Origin: Uranotaenia lowii
Lineage: Eukaryota; Arthropoda; Insecta; Diptera; Culicidae
DNA length: 64,000 nucleotides
Reading direction: 5' to 3'
Assembly (NCBI RefSeq): GCF_029784155.1
Contig: NC_073693.1
Span: forward strand, 23,038,002 to 23,102,001
Positions 10,990 through 23,949 of the stretch are shown piece after piece; position 1 is the first letter of the stretch; the number at the start of each line of letters is the position of its first letter. A program made the position numbers and the translations under genes. The notes beneath the pieces were generated by a model. It saw nothing but the letters and a program-made list of their open reading frames with translations, was not told the origin of the DNA and did no database searches.

Positions 10990-13900
10990 CTATCCAACTA
11001 CAGAGATATCGTCCAGATTGGTAGCAGTGCTGGCATTGCGATCAAACCGGACAAAACTGTCACTTTCCCGGATTATGGGATCTACGTCGAAGAGCCGAAT
11101 CAACGCCAACAAACTAAGTATCACGTACGGGACAATAACTGAAATTAAAAAAAAAGATTTATGAAAAAAGTTTCAATTGGTTAAGGGTGACAAATTTTCA
11201 AGTTGATAAAATTCTGTAAAATTATGATAGTTTTTGAAGTTTTCAAAAATATCAAGATTATTGAAATTCAATAGATTAACATAAATAGTTTCAACTTAGG
11301 TGCGTTCTGACCAAAGTCTAACAAAATTTACAGTGTTTCTAGAGATTTGTCGTTTTGAAGTTTTTCCCCGATTGATTTTTTTTATTTCTGCTGTTTAACT
11401 ATACTGGTGTTTTAATATAAAATCATAGTGAATAATAAAATTCAATGTAAACCCCTAAAATTTCTAACAATTCTTTCCTAAAACTGATTAACCGGTATGT
11501 AATCAGGGAAAACAAATTCTTGGATGTCTCATAATACGTAGTTTGATAGGTTTTCACAAAATTTCGGGACGAACCCAACGAAATTGGCATCTGTTCATTG
11601 TTTTGTTCCCAAATTTCAATAATTTTGCTAATTAAGTTCGGTTAGCTTGATCTTGTAATTTTAATGGTTTTGCGGTTCTTTTAAGCATTTCAGTTTTTCT
11701 AAAATTTGTACAGAGTTGTAAAACAATTTGTACAGATCTTAGAGAAAACTGTAGAAAATATCTCGAAATATATCAAATCATCTTATCAACTTGAAAAGGG
11801 GAATTTGTCTCACAAAACTTAAAGTTATCAGATTGTTTTATTATTCATATATTTATATAGTTATTTTATAAGTGCAGTTATATTTATTTGTACAAATCCA
11901 AACCTTGTTTTATTTTTTTTATTTCAATAAACAATTTTGGTAATGTCCTAGATTGAACTGAGGATTGGTGAAAATATAGAAAACCGTGAAAAGGACTAGG
12001 CTGAACTTCAATCGTTTTAAGAAAGATATTATTTTGTTATCGCTCTACCTTCGATTTCGAAATATTTTTTTACATAAAACATATTTTCCAGATCAGGTAA
12101 CTTTAAGCAAAAGTTTAACATAGGAAGAATGAAAAATAAAATACTGGGTTCAACGAAAAAACACAACAACAACAGCAACGACAACAACATTGAAACACAA
12201 TGTCTTTTCCTAGCAAAAAGACAGCTGCTTAAAAACGTCTTACGCTGCCAAAATATTAGCTTTATAAAATAGTTTGAGAATCATCTAAATAAAGCATTTC
12301 AGATTGAAAAGAAATTTTAGAGACAAGTTCAGTTCGACCCGTATGCCCGGAATATTGTGAAAAAACTGCCCGGATTTATTCATAAAATTTGAAAAATTTA
12401 TCAAAATTAACAAATCTGGTTTTAAACGTTTCGTCGAAAAACGGTTTTGTAAACGTTTGTTTTAACAAAATAAACCATTTTTTTTCTTTCGGATACCTTT
12501 AATAAAAATTGAAGACTGCTGATGTGTTTCGACAAAAAAAATCAAATCTTTTTTTGCACCCTTCACCTTTTTTGAATTATTGTCTGAAATTTGCCTCCCG
12601 AATTTTCCAGATTTTGCCCGGTTTCTGCAGTAGAAAATTTTAAATCAATTCCCCATTTTTGACATATTTTTCAAAAGATTTGACCGGAATTGACCGGCCC
12701 GGCTATGTGCGAAAACAATTGTGGAATTCTTAATCTATATATCGAACACTGAATCATTTGATGACGAAAAAAAGGAAACTAGATAACATAAAAGGTTTTA
12801 AAAAAGCGATAAAAACATTTTTTGTTGACTTATTCACGAAAATATATTTTTTGAAGCATATCTATATGCGAAACTACCGAAAACTACTCCTACACTAAGA
12901 ATGGAAAAATTGAAAAATCGTATTTTATTCAAAAAAAATCTTGATATACACATCATTTCTAACTGTTTAAAGTAATTTTTAGGAAAAATAAAAAGAATCA
13001 TGGAATCATTCCGTGAAAAATTTTACAAACATGACAATTTTCCCGGTGATGTGCCAAAACTCCCGATTTTTCCCGGTTTCCCGGTAACGCGATGAAACTC
13101 CTAAGTTTTTCCCGGTATTGTCGGTTCGCTACCCTGAAATTATTCGTTTGGTCAATTCCGCCAAAACTCTTAAACAATCGGTTAAACTTGTCAAAACTTT
13201 TTATTTTTGACTTAAATTTGGAAATTTCGAGATCCATGACAATAGAAAATAATTTCTCCATTCTTAAAGGGTTGTTTTTCTGGCAAAAAGCATCATCGTT
13301 TCCACAATTGAAAACAAAACTAAATTTTTAATATTCGTGATTTAAAAAAAACTATTAACAAAAAGTTTCAACTTGGCCTTCAGAATTTCTGAAGTTCTCC
13401 CAAAATTTCAAAACTATTGAAAATTATTTGGAATGAAAAATTTTGATCGGTCAATTTCTGACACTTTTTTGGAAAGATTCTATGAATTATGGAAATTTAA
13501 AAAAAACGCTTTCCATTCTGTCAATTACTTTAAAGTTTTCGAATTTCATATCGGTAGTGTGTAGATTGTATAAAACAGAAAAAAAAGATTGAAGAAATGA
13601 TAAAAATTACGTTGTCAAAGAGGCCAAAATTGTCAACACTGTTTTGATTTTAAGATTTTAAATTTTTTTAAAGAGTTCTATTTGCTTAAATTTTTGATAA
13701 AATATCAAATTGTTGTAATATTCAAAATTTTGAATTTGTCCGAAGTTGTTGTATAACAAAATAAGTTAAATTGCCTAAAAATACTAAAACTAGCAACATT
13801 AAAAAAATTCTATATTGATTTTTTTTCTCAAAATTGTAGATAAATAATAAATCAATTTCAAAATTTTTAAACCATTGCACATTGGATACAGAAGTGTGTA

Positions 13901-16900
13901 AACCGCGAAAAAATTCAATATCTTCCCTCCTACATGAAGCAAATCTATGAAAATATACTTTTCTTAGGTGAAAATTTCCGAAAAACCGATTGGACATAGT
14001 TTTTGATGCCTCACGAGCTTAAAAACGGAGCAATAGTGTCTTTTTGAACCCTAATTTACCTATACTTTGTAAACAATTAAGAAAATCACTGAATTGGACT
14101 GAAAAATTTTTATCTTTTGAGAATTTTTTCCAGGAATCGAATGAAGGCTGTTTGAGCTACCACATGCTTCGGAAAATGCAGTTATGGCTGATTTTACCCC
14201 CAATTCCCCTACATTTTTCAATTAATTGTGAAAAAGTAAGTTCGTACTTGAAAAATTTGAATCAAATGAGACCTATCTTGTGTGATTTTTTTCGAGGAGT
14301 CGATTGAAGGCTGTTTGAGATACCGCACACATCGGAAAATGGAGTTATTTCTATTTTAAACTCGATTGCCCTACATTTTTCAAATAGTTCAGAAAAACCA
14401 TGTTCAGACTTGAACATTTTCAAGCAAATGTGACTCACCTATTTTTTTTTTGTTTCTAGGAATGAAGGCTGTTTGAGACACCGTACACATCGTAAAATGG
14501 AATTATGGCTTTTTTTGCCCTCAATTCCTCTAAATTTTTCAATTAATTGAGAAAAAAGTATGCTCGGACCTTAACATTTTGAATGCATTAAGACTTATCT
14601 TGAGTGGTTTTTTTCGAGGAATTTAATGAAGGCTGATTGAGTTACCGCACGCATCGGCAAATGGAGTAATGGCCGTTTTACCTTCAAATCCTCAATTTTT
14701 TTTAAAATTATTTAAATTGTCAAAATTGTAGAAATTTTAGAAACTGTAGAAATTGTCAAAATTGTCAAAATTGTGAAAATTGTAGAAATTGTCAAAATTG
14801 TAAAAATTGAGGAAATTGTAAAAATTGCCAAAATTGTCAAAATTGCCAAAAGTGTCAAAATTGTCAAAATTGTCAAAATTGTCAAAATTGTCAAAATTGT
14901 CAAAATTGTCAAAATTGTCAAAATTGTCAAAATTGTCAAAATTGTCAAAATTGTCAAAATTGTCAAAATTGTCAAAATTGTCAAAATTGTCAAAATTGTC
15001 AAAATTGTCAAAATTGTCAAAATTGTCAAAATTGTCAAAATTGTCAAAATTGTCAAAATTGTCAAAATTCTCAAAATGATCAAAATTTGTCAACATTGTC
15101 AAAATTTTTCAAATTGCCAAAATTGTCAAAATTATCTAAATTGTCAAAATTGTCAAAATTGTCAAAATTGTCAAAATTGTCAAAATTGTCAAAATTGTCA
15201 AAATTGTCAAAATTGTCAAAATTGTCAAAATTGACAAAATTGTCAAAATTGTCAAAATTGTCAAAATTGTCAAAATTGTCAAAATGGTCGAAATTGTCAA
15301 AATTGTCAAAATTGTCAAAATTGTCAAAATTGTCAAAATTGTCAAAATTGTCAAAATTGTAAAAATTGTCAAAATCGTTGAAAATTGTAAAAATTGTCAA
15401 CATTATCAAAATTGTCAAAATTGTCAAAATTGTCAAAATTGTCAAAATTGTCAAAATTGTCAAAATTGTCAAAATTGTCAAAATTTTCAAAATTATCAAA
15501 ATTTGTCAACATTGTCAAAATTTTCAAAATTTTTCAAATTGCCAAAATTGTCAAAATTATCTAAATTGTCAAAATTGTCGAAATTGACAAAATTGTCAAA
15601 ATTGTCAAAATTGTCAAAATTGTCAAAATTGTCAAAATTGTCAAAATTGTCAAAATTGCCAAAATTGACAAAATTGCCAAAAGTGTCAAAATTGTGAAAA
15701 TTGTCAAAATTGTCAAAATTGTCAAAATTGTCAAAATTGTCAAAATTGTCAAAAATGTCAAATTTGTCAAAATTGTCAAAATTGTCAAAATTGCCAAATT
15801 GCCAAAATTGTCAAAATTGTCAAAATTGTCAAAATTGTCAAAATTGTCAAAATTGTCAAAATTGTCAAAATTGTCAAAATTGTCAACATTGTCAAAATTT
15901 TCAAAATGATCAAAATTGTCAAAATGATCAAAATTTGTCAAAATTGTCAAAATTGTCAAAATTATCAAAGTAATAAAAATTGTTAAATTGTCAAAATTGT
16001 CAAAATTGCCAAATTGTCAAAATTGTCAAAATTGTCAAAATTGTCAAAATTGTCAAAATTGTCAAAATTGTCAAAATTGTCAAAATTGACAAAATTGTTA
16101 AAATTTTCAAAATGATCAAAATTGTCAAAATTATCAAAATTTGTCAAAATTGGCAAAATTTTCAAAATTATCAAAGTAATAAAAATTGTCAAAATTGTCA
16201 AAATTGTCAAAATTGTCAAAATTGTCAAAATTGTCAAAATTGTCAAAATTGTCAAAATTGTCAAAATTGTCAAAATTGTCAAAATTGTCAAAATTGTCAA
16301 AATTGTCAGAATAGTTAAAATTGTCAAAATTATCAAAATTGTCAAAATTGTCAAAATTGGCAAAATTGTCAAAATTGTCAAAATTGTCAAAATTGCCAAA
16401 ATTGACAAAATTGCCAAAAGTGTCAAAATTGTGAAAATTGTCAAAATTGTCAAAATTGTCAAAATTGTCAAAATTGTCAAAATTGTCAAAATTGTCAAAA
16501 TTGTCAAAATTGTCAAAAATGTCAAATTTGTCAAAATTGTCAAAATTGTCAAAATTGCCAAATTGTCAAAATTGTCAAAATTGTCAAAATTGTCAAAATT
16601 GTCAAAATTGTCAAAATTGTCAAAATTGTCAAAATTGTCAACATTGTCAAAATTGTCAAAATGATCAAAATTGTCAAAATGATCAAAATTTGTCAAAATT
16701 GTCAAAATTGTCAAAATTATCAAAATTATCAAAGTAATAAAAATTGTCAAAATTGTCAAAATTGTCAAAATTGCCAAATTGTCAAAATTGTCAAAATTGT
16801 CAAAATTGTCAAAATAGTCAAAATTGTCAAAATTGTCAAAATTGTCAAAATTGTCAAAATTGTCAAAATTGTCAAAATTTTAAAAATGATCAAAATTGTC

Positions 16901-19029
16901 AAAATGATCAAAATTTGTCAAAATTGTCAAAATTTTCAAAATAATCAAAGTAATAAAAATTGTCAAAATTGTCAAAATTGTCAAAATTTTCAAAATTGTC
17001 AGAATAGTTAAAATTGTCAAAATTATCAAAATTGTCAAAATTGTCAAATTGTCAAAATTGTCAAAATTATCAAAATTGTCAAAATTGACAAAATTGTCGA
17101 AAATGTTAAAATATGTTGAAAGTTTCTAGAATATTAAGCTGGGTAAACCCCCTTTAAATAATCAACATAGAAAAGAATTGAATTCACTAATCGAAACCTG
17201 TTCGATTAATGCTGTTATAGCTGTAGTTTGACTTAATTGAAATCAATGGCTTGTCTTTGTCGTTTTTTTCCAGAAAAAGACAGAGTTTTTCTTACTGACA
17301 GTTTTTCAGCTCATCTGTCTTATTTGCTGTAGGCGGAACGTTATAAATACAAACTTTGAACCAACTTTTCAAATTTGCGCTCCTATCTCAATCAGGAGAG
17401 CATATCAAAATAAGAACTTAAACATATCTCAACGAGATATTTGTATCCTTTTCAGTTAGAATATTGTTCTCATAATTTTCGACTCTTAGTTTCTAGAATC
17501 TTGGTTATATCTTATTTTGATTGGCATTTTTTGACTGTATCGAACTCACTTTCAACGATAAAGAATTTGTTTCAAATTGTTACAATATATTATAACCGCA
17601 TCTTATTTTGATATGCATATAACTTTCCATGAAACATGGACATCGAAGTCAACGGCCCAAACCGTACTTTAATGAGTTTCGCTCAGCAGATTCATAAAAT
17701 TGAATCAAATTTTTGGGATACCAAAAATTGAGTACGGATTTAGCAAATAGTGTGAGTTACTGACATTCCACTAGAAATTTTTCTCGAAGCATTCATATCT
17801 TGATAAGTTATAATTTTGATAGGACTTGTTCTGCCTAATATCATACTATGCTATCTGAACCAGAAATAATCTTGATAGGAGCATATCAAAAACTTATATA
17901 ATTTAGCTATGATCGTATAGATTTTTTGATATAATTTGAGATATTTTAACATCCTGCGAGTACTGAATTATAACTCATTTAGATAGAAAAAAAAAAATTA
18001 GTATCAAAATATCTCATCTTGATATAATTTTGTTTTTCCCTCCTGATCCGGATAACATCTCGATATTGATAGTTGAAGCCCGAAAATTTTGAGAACTTTT
18101 CAAGTCTGAGCTTTTTCAGCCATTCTGTCTTCGCAATGGTGTCGAAAATTTTAAATTTTAAAGTTGATCATCAAGCAACAGCCTTTTAAATCTGTGCACA
18201 TTGAACCACTCCATCTCATGTTCCGAAACCGGAACAAAATCAGATTGAACTAACAACCGTGAGCGAAAGCCAAAAAGCAAAGCTTTCCACTAATTCATCT
18301 GGGGATGTGCGATTTTGTAAATATTGACACCTTCTTAGAAGAAAGTAATCTGCATTGTTTACACTTCGGTGAAATTGGTTTAACCCGAACTAGTTGACTA
18401 GTTGGTTACACTAACTAACCCATGATGTGATTAACTTGACTCAATTTTGATCGGAACTTGTCAAACCGAATTTTGAAGAAAGAGAAAATAATTTCAACTT
18501 CTCAATATACTCAAGAACTCAAAACTCAACTTACACAACATCAGCGGCATCCCGAAGCCGAAAAATGCCGTTTTGTACCAGGCAAAATCGTCCACTATCA
18601 GGTAGAGGTCTCGACAGATGACCAGTAACAGCTCCAGCGAAAACATCCCCAGGAACGGGTAGATCCATGGTTTGTGTTCCTAGGAAAAGGAAGGTAGATT
18701 TCTAGAACATTTTTCACTGGAAGCAATTTGACAGAACTTACCCGGTAGACTCCTATGAGGAGCATACTGGCTACCGCTGTCCAAGCGATTCCGAAAATAA
18801 TGAACGATACACCCGTGTATCGGAGATTGTAAACTGTCGAATGTGAGATAGAATAATTATTCAAATTTCCAATAACTGGTTTTTACTCTTGGTCTATGAT
18901 ATACTCACGTTCTGTCCAATCATGCCCGGCTTCATGGAAAATCGATGTTACCAGAATGGTGATAACAATACTGGCGGTGGCAATACAGTATCCGTGAAAT
19001 TTGATGAAAAGTCGAAGGAATTTATCCAT
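10990..19029 (-). CDS. Small four-transmembrane protein, family copy 1 (four exons)
   Basis: Predicted exons on the minus strand are 19029-18909, 18833-18742, 18679-18535 and 11138-10990, totalling 507 nt or 168 aa. Junctions are GTGAGT, GTAAGT and GTAAGT donors with CAG, TAG and CAG acceptors, in phases 1, 0 and 1. The start MDKFLRLFIKFHGYCIA opens the first membrane segment. Further hydrophobic segments lie near residues 48-70, 76-95 and 108-135, followed by a polar tail ending NLDDISVVG. Copies 2 and 3 share the His-Gly motif after a basic-aromatic start and the phase-1 boundaries, which argues that this is a real gene. Copy 1 alone has the extra phase-0 intron (18680-18741). Its last intron (7.4 kb) holds a 160-bp tandem block and a 9-bp satellite. 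The product is presumably an integral membrane protein; I do not recognise the family and assign no function. Confidence 0.8.
11139..12337. other. Part of the large copy 1 intron, no recognisable feature
   Basis: This is AT-rich intronic sequence with no coding exon, element end or RNA structure that I can support. Confidence 0.4.
12338..12707 (+). mobile_element. Probable degenerate MITE, 'GCCCGG' family
   Basis: CGTATGCCCGGAA on the left and CCGGCCCGGCTATG on the right are roughly inverted. Between them GCCCGG-type words recur (CTGCCCGGATTT, TTTGCCCGGTTT, TTGACCGG) in the pattern of the better-preserved element at 22986-23476. No target duplication is visible, so the boundaries are approximate. 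Confidence 0.4.
13015..13134 (-). mobile_element. Solo end of a hAT-like MITE, 'CCCGGT' family
   Basis: Read on the minus strand from 13134, CAGGGTAGCGAACCGAC is followed by four ACCGGGAAA words. This is the terminal layout of the hAT-like MITEs elsewhere in the window. No matching second end was found, so it is probably a truncated copy. Confidence 0.45.
13135..13979. other. Intronic AT-rich stretch of copy 1
   Basis: No supported feature. The open frames at 13092-13331 and 13722-13997 show no domain. Confidence 0.4.
13980..14700 (+). repeat. Tandem repeat of about 160 bp, four to five units
   Basis: The word GAAGGCTGTTTGAG (last copy GAAGGCTGATTGAG) recurs at about 14143, 14306, 14464 and 14628, a period of 158-164 bp. 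Each is followed by an acc-CACAT-CGGAAAATGGAGTTAT-like block and CCTACATTTTTCAATTA. A more diverged fifth unit precedes it from about 13980. The block abuts the 9-bp satellite at 14714 with almost no spacer. Confidence 0.8.
14714..17108 (+). repeat. 9-bp satellite (TTGTCAAAA)n, diverged, block A
   Basis: About 2.4 kb of 9-bp units, TTGTCAAAA on the plus strand, with many single-base variants (GCC for GTC, ATC for GTC, and +1/-1 slips). Variant units mark a higher-order structure: the rare word AAAGTAATAAAAATTGT occurs near 15967, 16174, 16731 and 16947. A GCCAAAATTGACAAAATTGCC module at about 15658 recurs at about 16395. Because nine is divisible by three, long open frames appear in all six frames (repeating Val-Lys-Ile, Leu-Ser-Lys, Asn-Cys-Gln, Ile-Leu-Thr, Asp-Asn-Phe); these are not genes. 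The block lies in the last intron of copy 1, whose transcript reads (TTTTGACAA)n. Confidence 0.95.
17109..18534. other. Rest of the copy 1 intron, possible decayed TIR element
   Basis: ATCAGGAG plus ATATCAAAATA-type words near 17392-17455 partly mirror GATATTTTGA-like and CTCCTGAT words near 18000-18050, suggesting an old inverted-repeat element of about 650 bp. Ends and target duplication cannot be fixed. The remainder shows nothing. Confidence 0.3.
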
Positions 19030-20158
19030 GCTGCGGTTGAGTTCCTTCCTGGTGGGTGACTTTTCTCACTGTGTTGATTTCTGTTTGATTACATTTGCAC
19101 TAAACAACACTTTTTCTGACAAGAATCACTCCATCAAACTGGTAAAATCACTATTGATTGCTTCACAGTCCTGCATAGTCCGATTCGATTGCTACAAAGA
19201 TAGCTCCATACGGATGGGTTAGTTGTGGGTTAATGTTTACCGCTCTCTAATTTGGGCCGAATTCAAAAACCCCCAATCCCGAACGGGACGGATTGAGTTG
19301 GCTGAGCTGAGAGAATGCAGACGGAATTTCTTCCTCCCTCTCTGTTGTTTTCTGTCTGTGAGAGAAAACCGAGAAAACCGTAGTTTACTACCGAAGCCGA
19401 TACACGGTCGAAAAAGGTTTGACAAACGCCTGTCGACTGTCGAGAAGCATGCGTTCTACGCGTAATAGGGATAATCTAAATTTACAAATCTTTCATTTTT
19501 CGAACATTTTTGGAATTTTAAATTTATTATATTTTACCCCAAAAGTTGGACCTACATTTTGTTGACAAACTACTTCGCCTTGTACGAACACCATCTGGGG
19601 GAATCATCATATCGATGGCAGCCAAGACTCCGCAAGGAATAGTAAACGAAAACACAGAGCGAGAGAGATGAGCGTAAAATCCGATGCAGCATAGCTATGT
19701 TTGCTATGTCGCTGTAGCATTCCTATGCTACATTATAACGAAGTCGCCATTTTTGCGAGGGCAGGTGCAACATATAAATGGAGTCTCACTCAGAGTGCCT
19801 CCAGTAGGGTGGGTGCATACTGAGGAAAAGTAGGCAAGGGGTACCAAAAGTTTCTCATTGGTGGGGGGGTGGAGACGGTGCGCTTTTTGACAGCGAATTG
19901 TTCGCCTACCATGCCTACGATTACGATTGCCTGTCACAAGATGGACGATTCCGTGCATTGGTATAAGAACACACCTAGCTTTACCCGCCTTGGTCTCACT
20001 ATTTTTATGTAGCACTCTCGTGACCGAACTCTGCAGCATGCAGCATGCTACACGACACAACGCAACATTCATAAGATTTGATGCATTATGGAAAATAATG
20101 ATACGTGTCAAATTAAAAATTTTACCGGTTTAGGAAATTACAAAATTTATTAAAAAAA
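19030..20158. other. Upstream flank of copy 1, no supported gene
   Basis: This begins with the putative 5' untranslated and promoter region of copy 1 on the minus strand. I could not choose a core promoter. A moderately GC-rich, G-run-containing stretch lies at 19740-19990. Open frames here (for example 19728-20111) have no domain. Confidence 0.4.
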
Positions 20159-22491
20159 ATTGACAATTTTGAAAATTTTGACAATTTTGACAATTTTGAC
20201 AATTTTGACAATTTTGACAATTTTGACAATTTTAACAATTTTGACAATTTTGACAATTTTGAAAATTTTGAAAATTTTGACAATTTTGACAATTTTGACA
20301 ATTTTGACAATTTTGACAATTTTGACAATTTTGACAATTTTGACAATTTTGACAATTTTGACAATTTTGACAATTTTGACAATTTTGACAATTTTGACAA
20401 TTTTGACAATTTTGACAATTTTGACAATTTTGACAATTTTGACAATTTTGACAATTTTGACAATTTTGACAATTTTGACAATTTTGACAATTTTGACAAT
20501 TTTGACAATTTTGACAATTTTGACAATTTTGAAAACTTTGACAATTTTCACAATTTTGATAATTTTGACAATTTTGACAATTTTGACAATTTTGACAATT
20601 TTGACAATTTTGACAATTTTGACAATTTTGACAATTTTGACAATTTTGACAATTTTGACAATTTTGACAATTTTGACAATTTTGACAATTTTGACAATTT
20701 TGACAATTTTGACAATTTTGACAATTTTGACAATTTTGACAATTTTGACAATTTTGACAATTTTGACAATTTTGACAATTTTGACAATTTTGACAATTTT
20801 GACAATTTTGACCATTTTGACAATTTTGACAATTTTGACAATTTTGACAATTTTGACAATTTTGACCATTTTGACAATTTTGACAATTTTGACAATTTTG
20901 ACAATTTTGACAATTTTGACAATTTTGACAATTTTGACAATTTTGACAATTTTGACAATTTTGACAATTTTGACAATTTTGACAATTTTGACAATTTTGA
21001 CAATTTTGACAATTTTGACAATTTTGACAATTTTGACAATTTTGACAATTTTGACAATTTTGACAATTTTGACAATTTTGACAATTTTGACAATTTTGAC
21101 AATTTTGACAATTTTGACAATTTTGACAATTTTGACAATTTTGACAATTTTGACAATTTTGACAATTTTGACAATTTTGACAATTTTGACAATTTTGACA
21201 ATTTTGACAATTTTGACAATTTTGACCATTTTGACAATTTTGACAATTTTGACAATTTTGACAATTTTGACAATTTTGACAATTTTGACAATTTTGACAA
21301 TTTTGACAATTTTGACAATTTTGACAATTTTGACAATTTTGACAATTTTGACAATTTTGACAATTTTGACAATTTTGACAATTTTGACAATTTTGACAAT
21401 TTTGACAATTTTGACAATTTTGACAATTTTGACAATTTTGACAATTTTGACAATTTTGACAGTTTTGACAATTTTGACAATTTTGACAATTTTGACAATT
21501 TTGACAATTTTGACAATTTTGACAATTTTGACAATTTTGACAATTTTGACAATTTTGACAATTTTGACAATTTTGACAATTTTGACAATTTTGACAATTT
21601 TGACAATTTTGACAATTTTGACAATTTTGACAATTTTGACAATTTTGACAATTTTGACAATTTTGACAATTTTGACAATTTTGACAATTTTGACAATTTT
21701 GACAATTTTGACAATTTTGACAATTTTGACAATTTTGACAATTTTGACAATTTTGACAATTTTGACAATTTTGACAATTTTGACAATTTTGACAATTTTG
21801 ACAATTTTGACAATTTTGACAATTTTGACAATTTTGACAATTTTGACAATTTTGACAATTTTGACAATTTTGACAATTTTGACAATTTTGACAATTTTGA
21901 CAATTTTGACAATTTTGACAATTTTGACAATTTTGACAATTTGACAATTTTGACATTTTTGACAATTTTGACAATTTTGACAATTTTGACAATTTTGACA
22001 ATTTTGACAATTTTGACAATTTTGACAATTTTGACAATTTTGACAATTTTGACAATTTTGACAATTTTGACAATTTTGACAATTTTGACAATTTTGACAA
22101 TCTTGACAATTTTGACAATTTTGACAATTTTGACAATTTTGACAATTTTGACAATTTTGACAATTTTGACAGTTTTGACAATTTTGACAATTTTGACAAT
22201 TTTGACAATTTTGACAATTTTGACAATTTTGACAATTTTGACAATTTTGACAATTTTGACAATTTTGACAATTTTGACAATTTTGACAATTTTGACAATT
22301 TTGACAATTTTGACAATTTTGACAATTTTGACAATTTTGACAATTTTGACAATTTTGACAATTTTGACAATTTTGACAATTTTGACAATTTTGACAATTT
22401 TGACAATTTTGACAATTTTGACAATTTTGACAATAGTGACAATTTTGACAATTTCGACAATTTTGACAATTTTGACGAATATGACAATTAT
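20159..22491 (-). repeat. 9-bp satellite, block B, highly homogeneous
   Basis: About 2.3 kb of TTTTGACAA on the plus strand, which is the reverse complement of the block A unit, so the block is inverted relative to A. It is far more uniform than A. Rare markers include a GACCA variant near 20812, 20866 and 21226, a GACAG variant near 21461 and 22171, a one-base deletion near 21940 and edge decay. The GACCA spacings of 54 and 360 bp are whole multiples of nine. Continuous open frames (for example 594 and 751 codons) are periodicity artefacts. The block is intergenic, between the divergent copies 1 and 2. Confidence 0.96.
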
Positions 22492-22977
22492 TCCGGTTTT
22501 AACAGGTTTTAACAGTGTTAGTTTTGATTATTTTTCAAGTTTTCGTCATTTTGATGATTTTGACAATTTTTTATTTTCAACAGAATTCGTTTCCATTGTT
22601 TGTTTGTTCTTGTTTTAGATCTTTGATAATTTCAAAGAACAAGATTTCCCTCTAATAGAGTTTTTTTTTCAACTTTATTCTTATTTTCGTTAAACCTCGA
22701 AACCGGAATGTCCTACAAATTTTAAATATTCTAGGAAAATGTAGCAAATAGAACAAAACATCAATCCTGTTCTCTCAACAAATTTAAAAAATATATTTTT
22801 AGAGTGATTGTACTTAGTCTGAAAAAATCCGGAAAATTTGGTTTGATTTTTCTTTTGCATTACTTTAAAATGTTTCCCACGTGAAAAAATTATTCTAAAT
22901 TTTTCTTTTTCAATATGTTAATCGTTAGAGTATAATATGAACTTCATAATGCCATATTATCACAATATATGGTATGG
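22492..22977. other. Gene-free AT-rich stretch after block B
   Basis: No supported feature; no coding, element or RNA signal seen. Confidence 0.4.
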
Positions 22978-22985
22978 GTTTAATT

Positions 22986-23476
22986 TAAGGTTGCCTGAAT
23001 TTTTTCCATATCATCCGGGCCTAGCAATTCCGGGCATTTTTTCAAAATAAACCTGGCAAAATCCGGGCATGGATTTCAATTTTTCAAATCCAAAAACTGG
23101 GCAAAATTCAGGAGTTATTATATATAAAAGCAAAGAAAAAATGCAACAAAAAAAATGAAATTAATATTTTATTAATGCAATTGCAGACTTCCAAAAACTT
23201 TTTGGAACACTTAAATATTTAAAGGTTTATAAAAGTAAATCAGCGAAATTATTTGACACAACCGTTGAAAATTTCCATACCGTTAATAGATTTAGCTGAA
23301 ACTTACTCAAAAACTTTGATTTTTTTTGGTTTCTTTGTGAAAATTGTGAAAAAATCCGGGCAATATCCGGACTTTTTTCACGATATCCGGGCAACCGGGC
23401 CGGACCGGACTTTCTCAAAATTTTGCATCAAATATCCGGGCAACCCCGGATAAAACCGGGCAATCTGGCAAGCTTA
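22986..23476 (+). mobile_element. hAT-like MITE, 'CCGGGCA' family
   Basis: The element runs from TAAGGTTGCCTGA to the right end, which reads inward as TAAGCTTGCCAGA. An exact 8-bp duplication GTTTAATT flanks it at 22978-22985 and 23477-23484. ATCCGGGCA-type words recur near both ends on the same strand (more than eight in total). It is 491 bp and non-coding. Diverged relatives at 43180-43517 and 49770-50162 retain CTGGCAA right ends and gggcat words. Confidence 0.88.
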
Positions 23477-23484
23477 GTTTAATT

Positions 23485-23949
23485 GATCCGTAGAGTACAA
23501 AAAGATATATTTTATTCTGAATGAATCGTGATCATTGATTAAGACCATGACCTGTGGATGAATTGATGGTATTAAAAACACCAGCGTAAATAACAATCTG
23601 AAGATTTGTCAAAATAAGAAGTTGAATTGTTTAGAACTTGAAAGTATGCGTACAGAAAAATGCATATGACCCATTTCACGGTGACATCACGGAATTTTCA
23701 GAATACTATTTCAGTAAATTGCGCAAATAAGTTAAAATAGTTTGCGGACAAATCTATAGAAGGAAGGTATACCAATAGACTCAGAATTCAAAGCACTACA
23801 TTTTGATATTAAATTTTATTTTCTCGATAAACTTAGTAATTGAAATGTGAGCTAATGAAGTTTTGACATCACAACGCGCGAATTTTTTTTTGTTCCGAAA
23901 ATTTTGCATTTCCGGCCTTCGTTCTCAATATTCATTTTTACAAAATAAG
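23485..23949. other. Gene-free AT-rich stretch
   Basis: No supported feature. Confidence 0.4.

Noticed and set aside
19774..19780. TATAAAT as a TATA box
   Set aside because: No initiator at the right spacing and no supported gene downstream on the plus strand.
14714..22491. CRISPR-like array
   Set aside because: Units are 9 bp with no spacers and the sequence is eukaryotic; it is a simple satellite.
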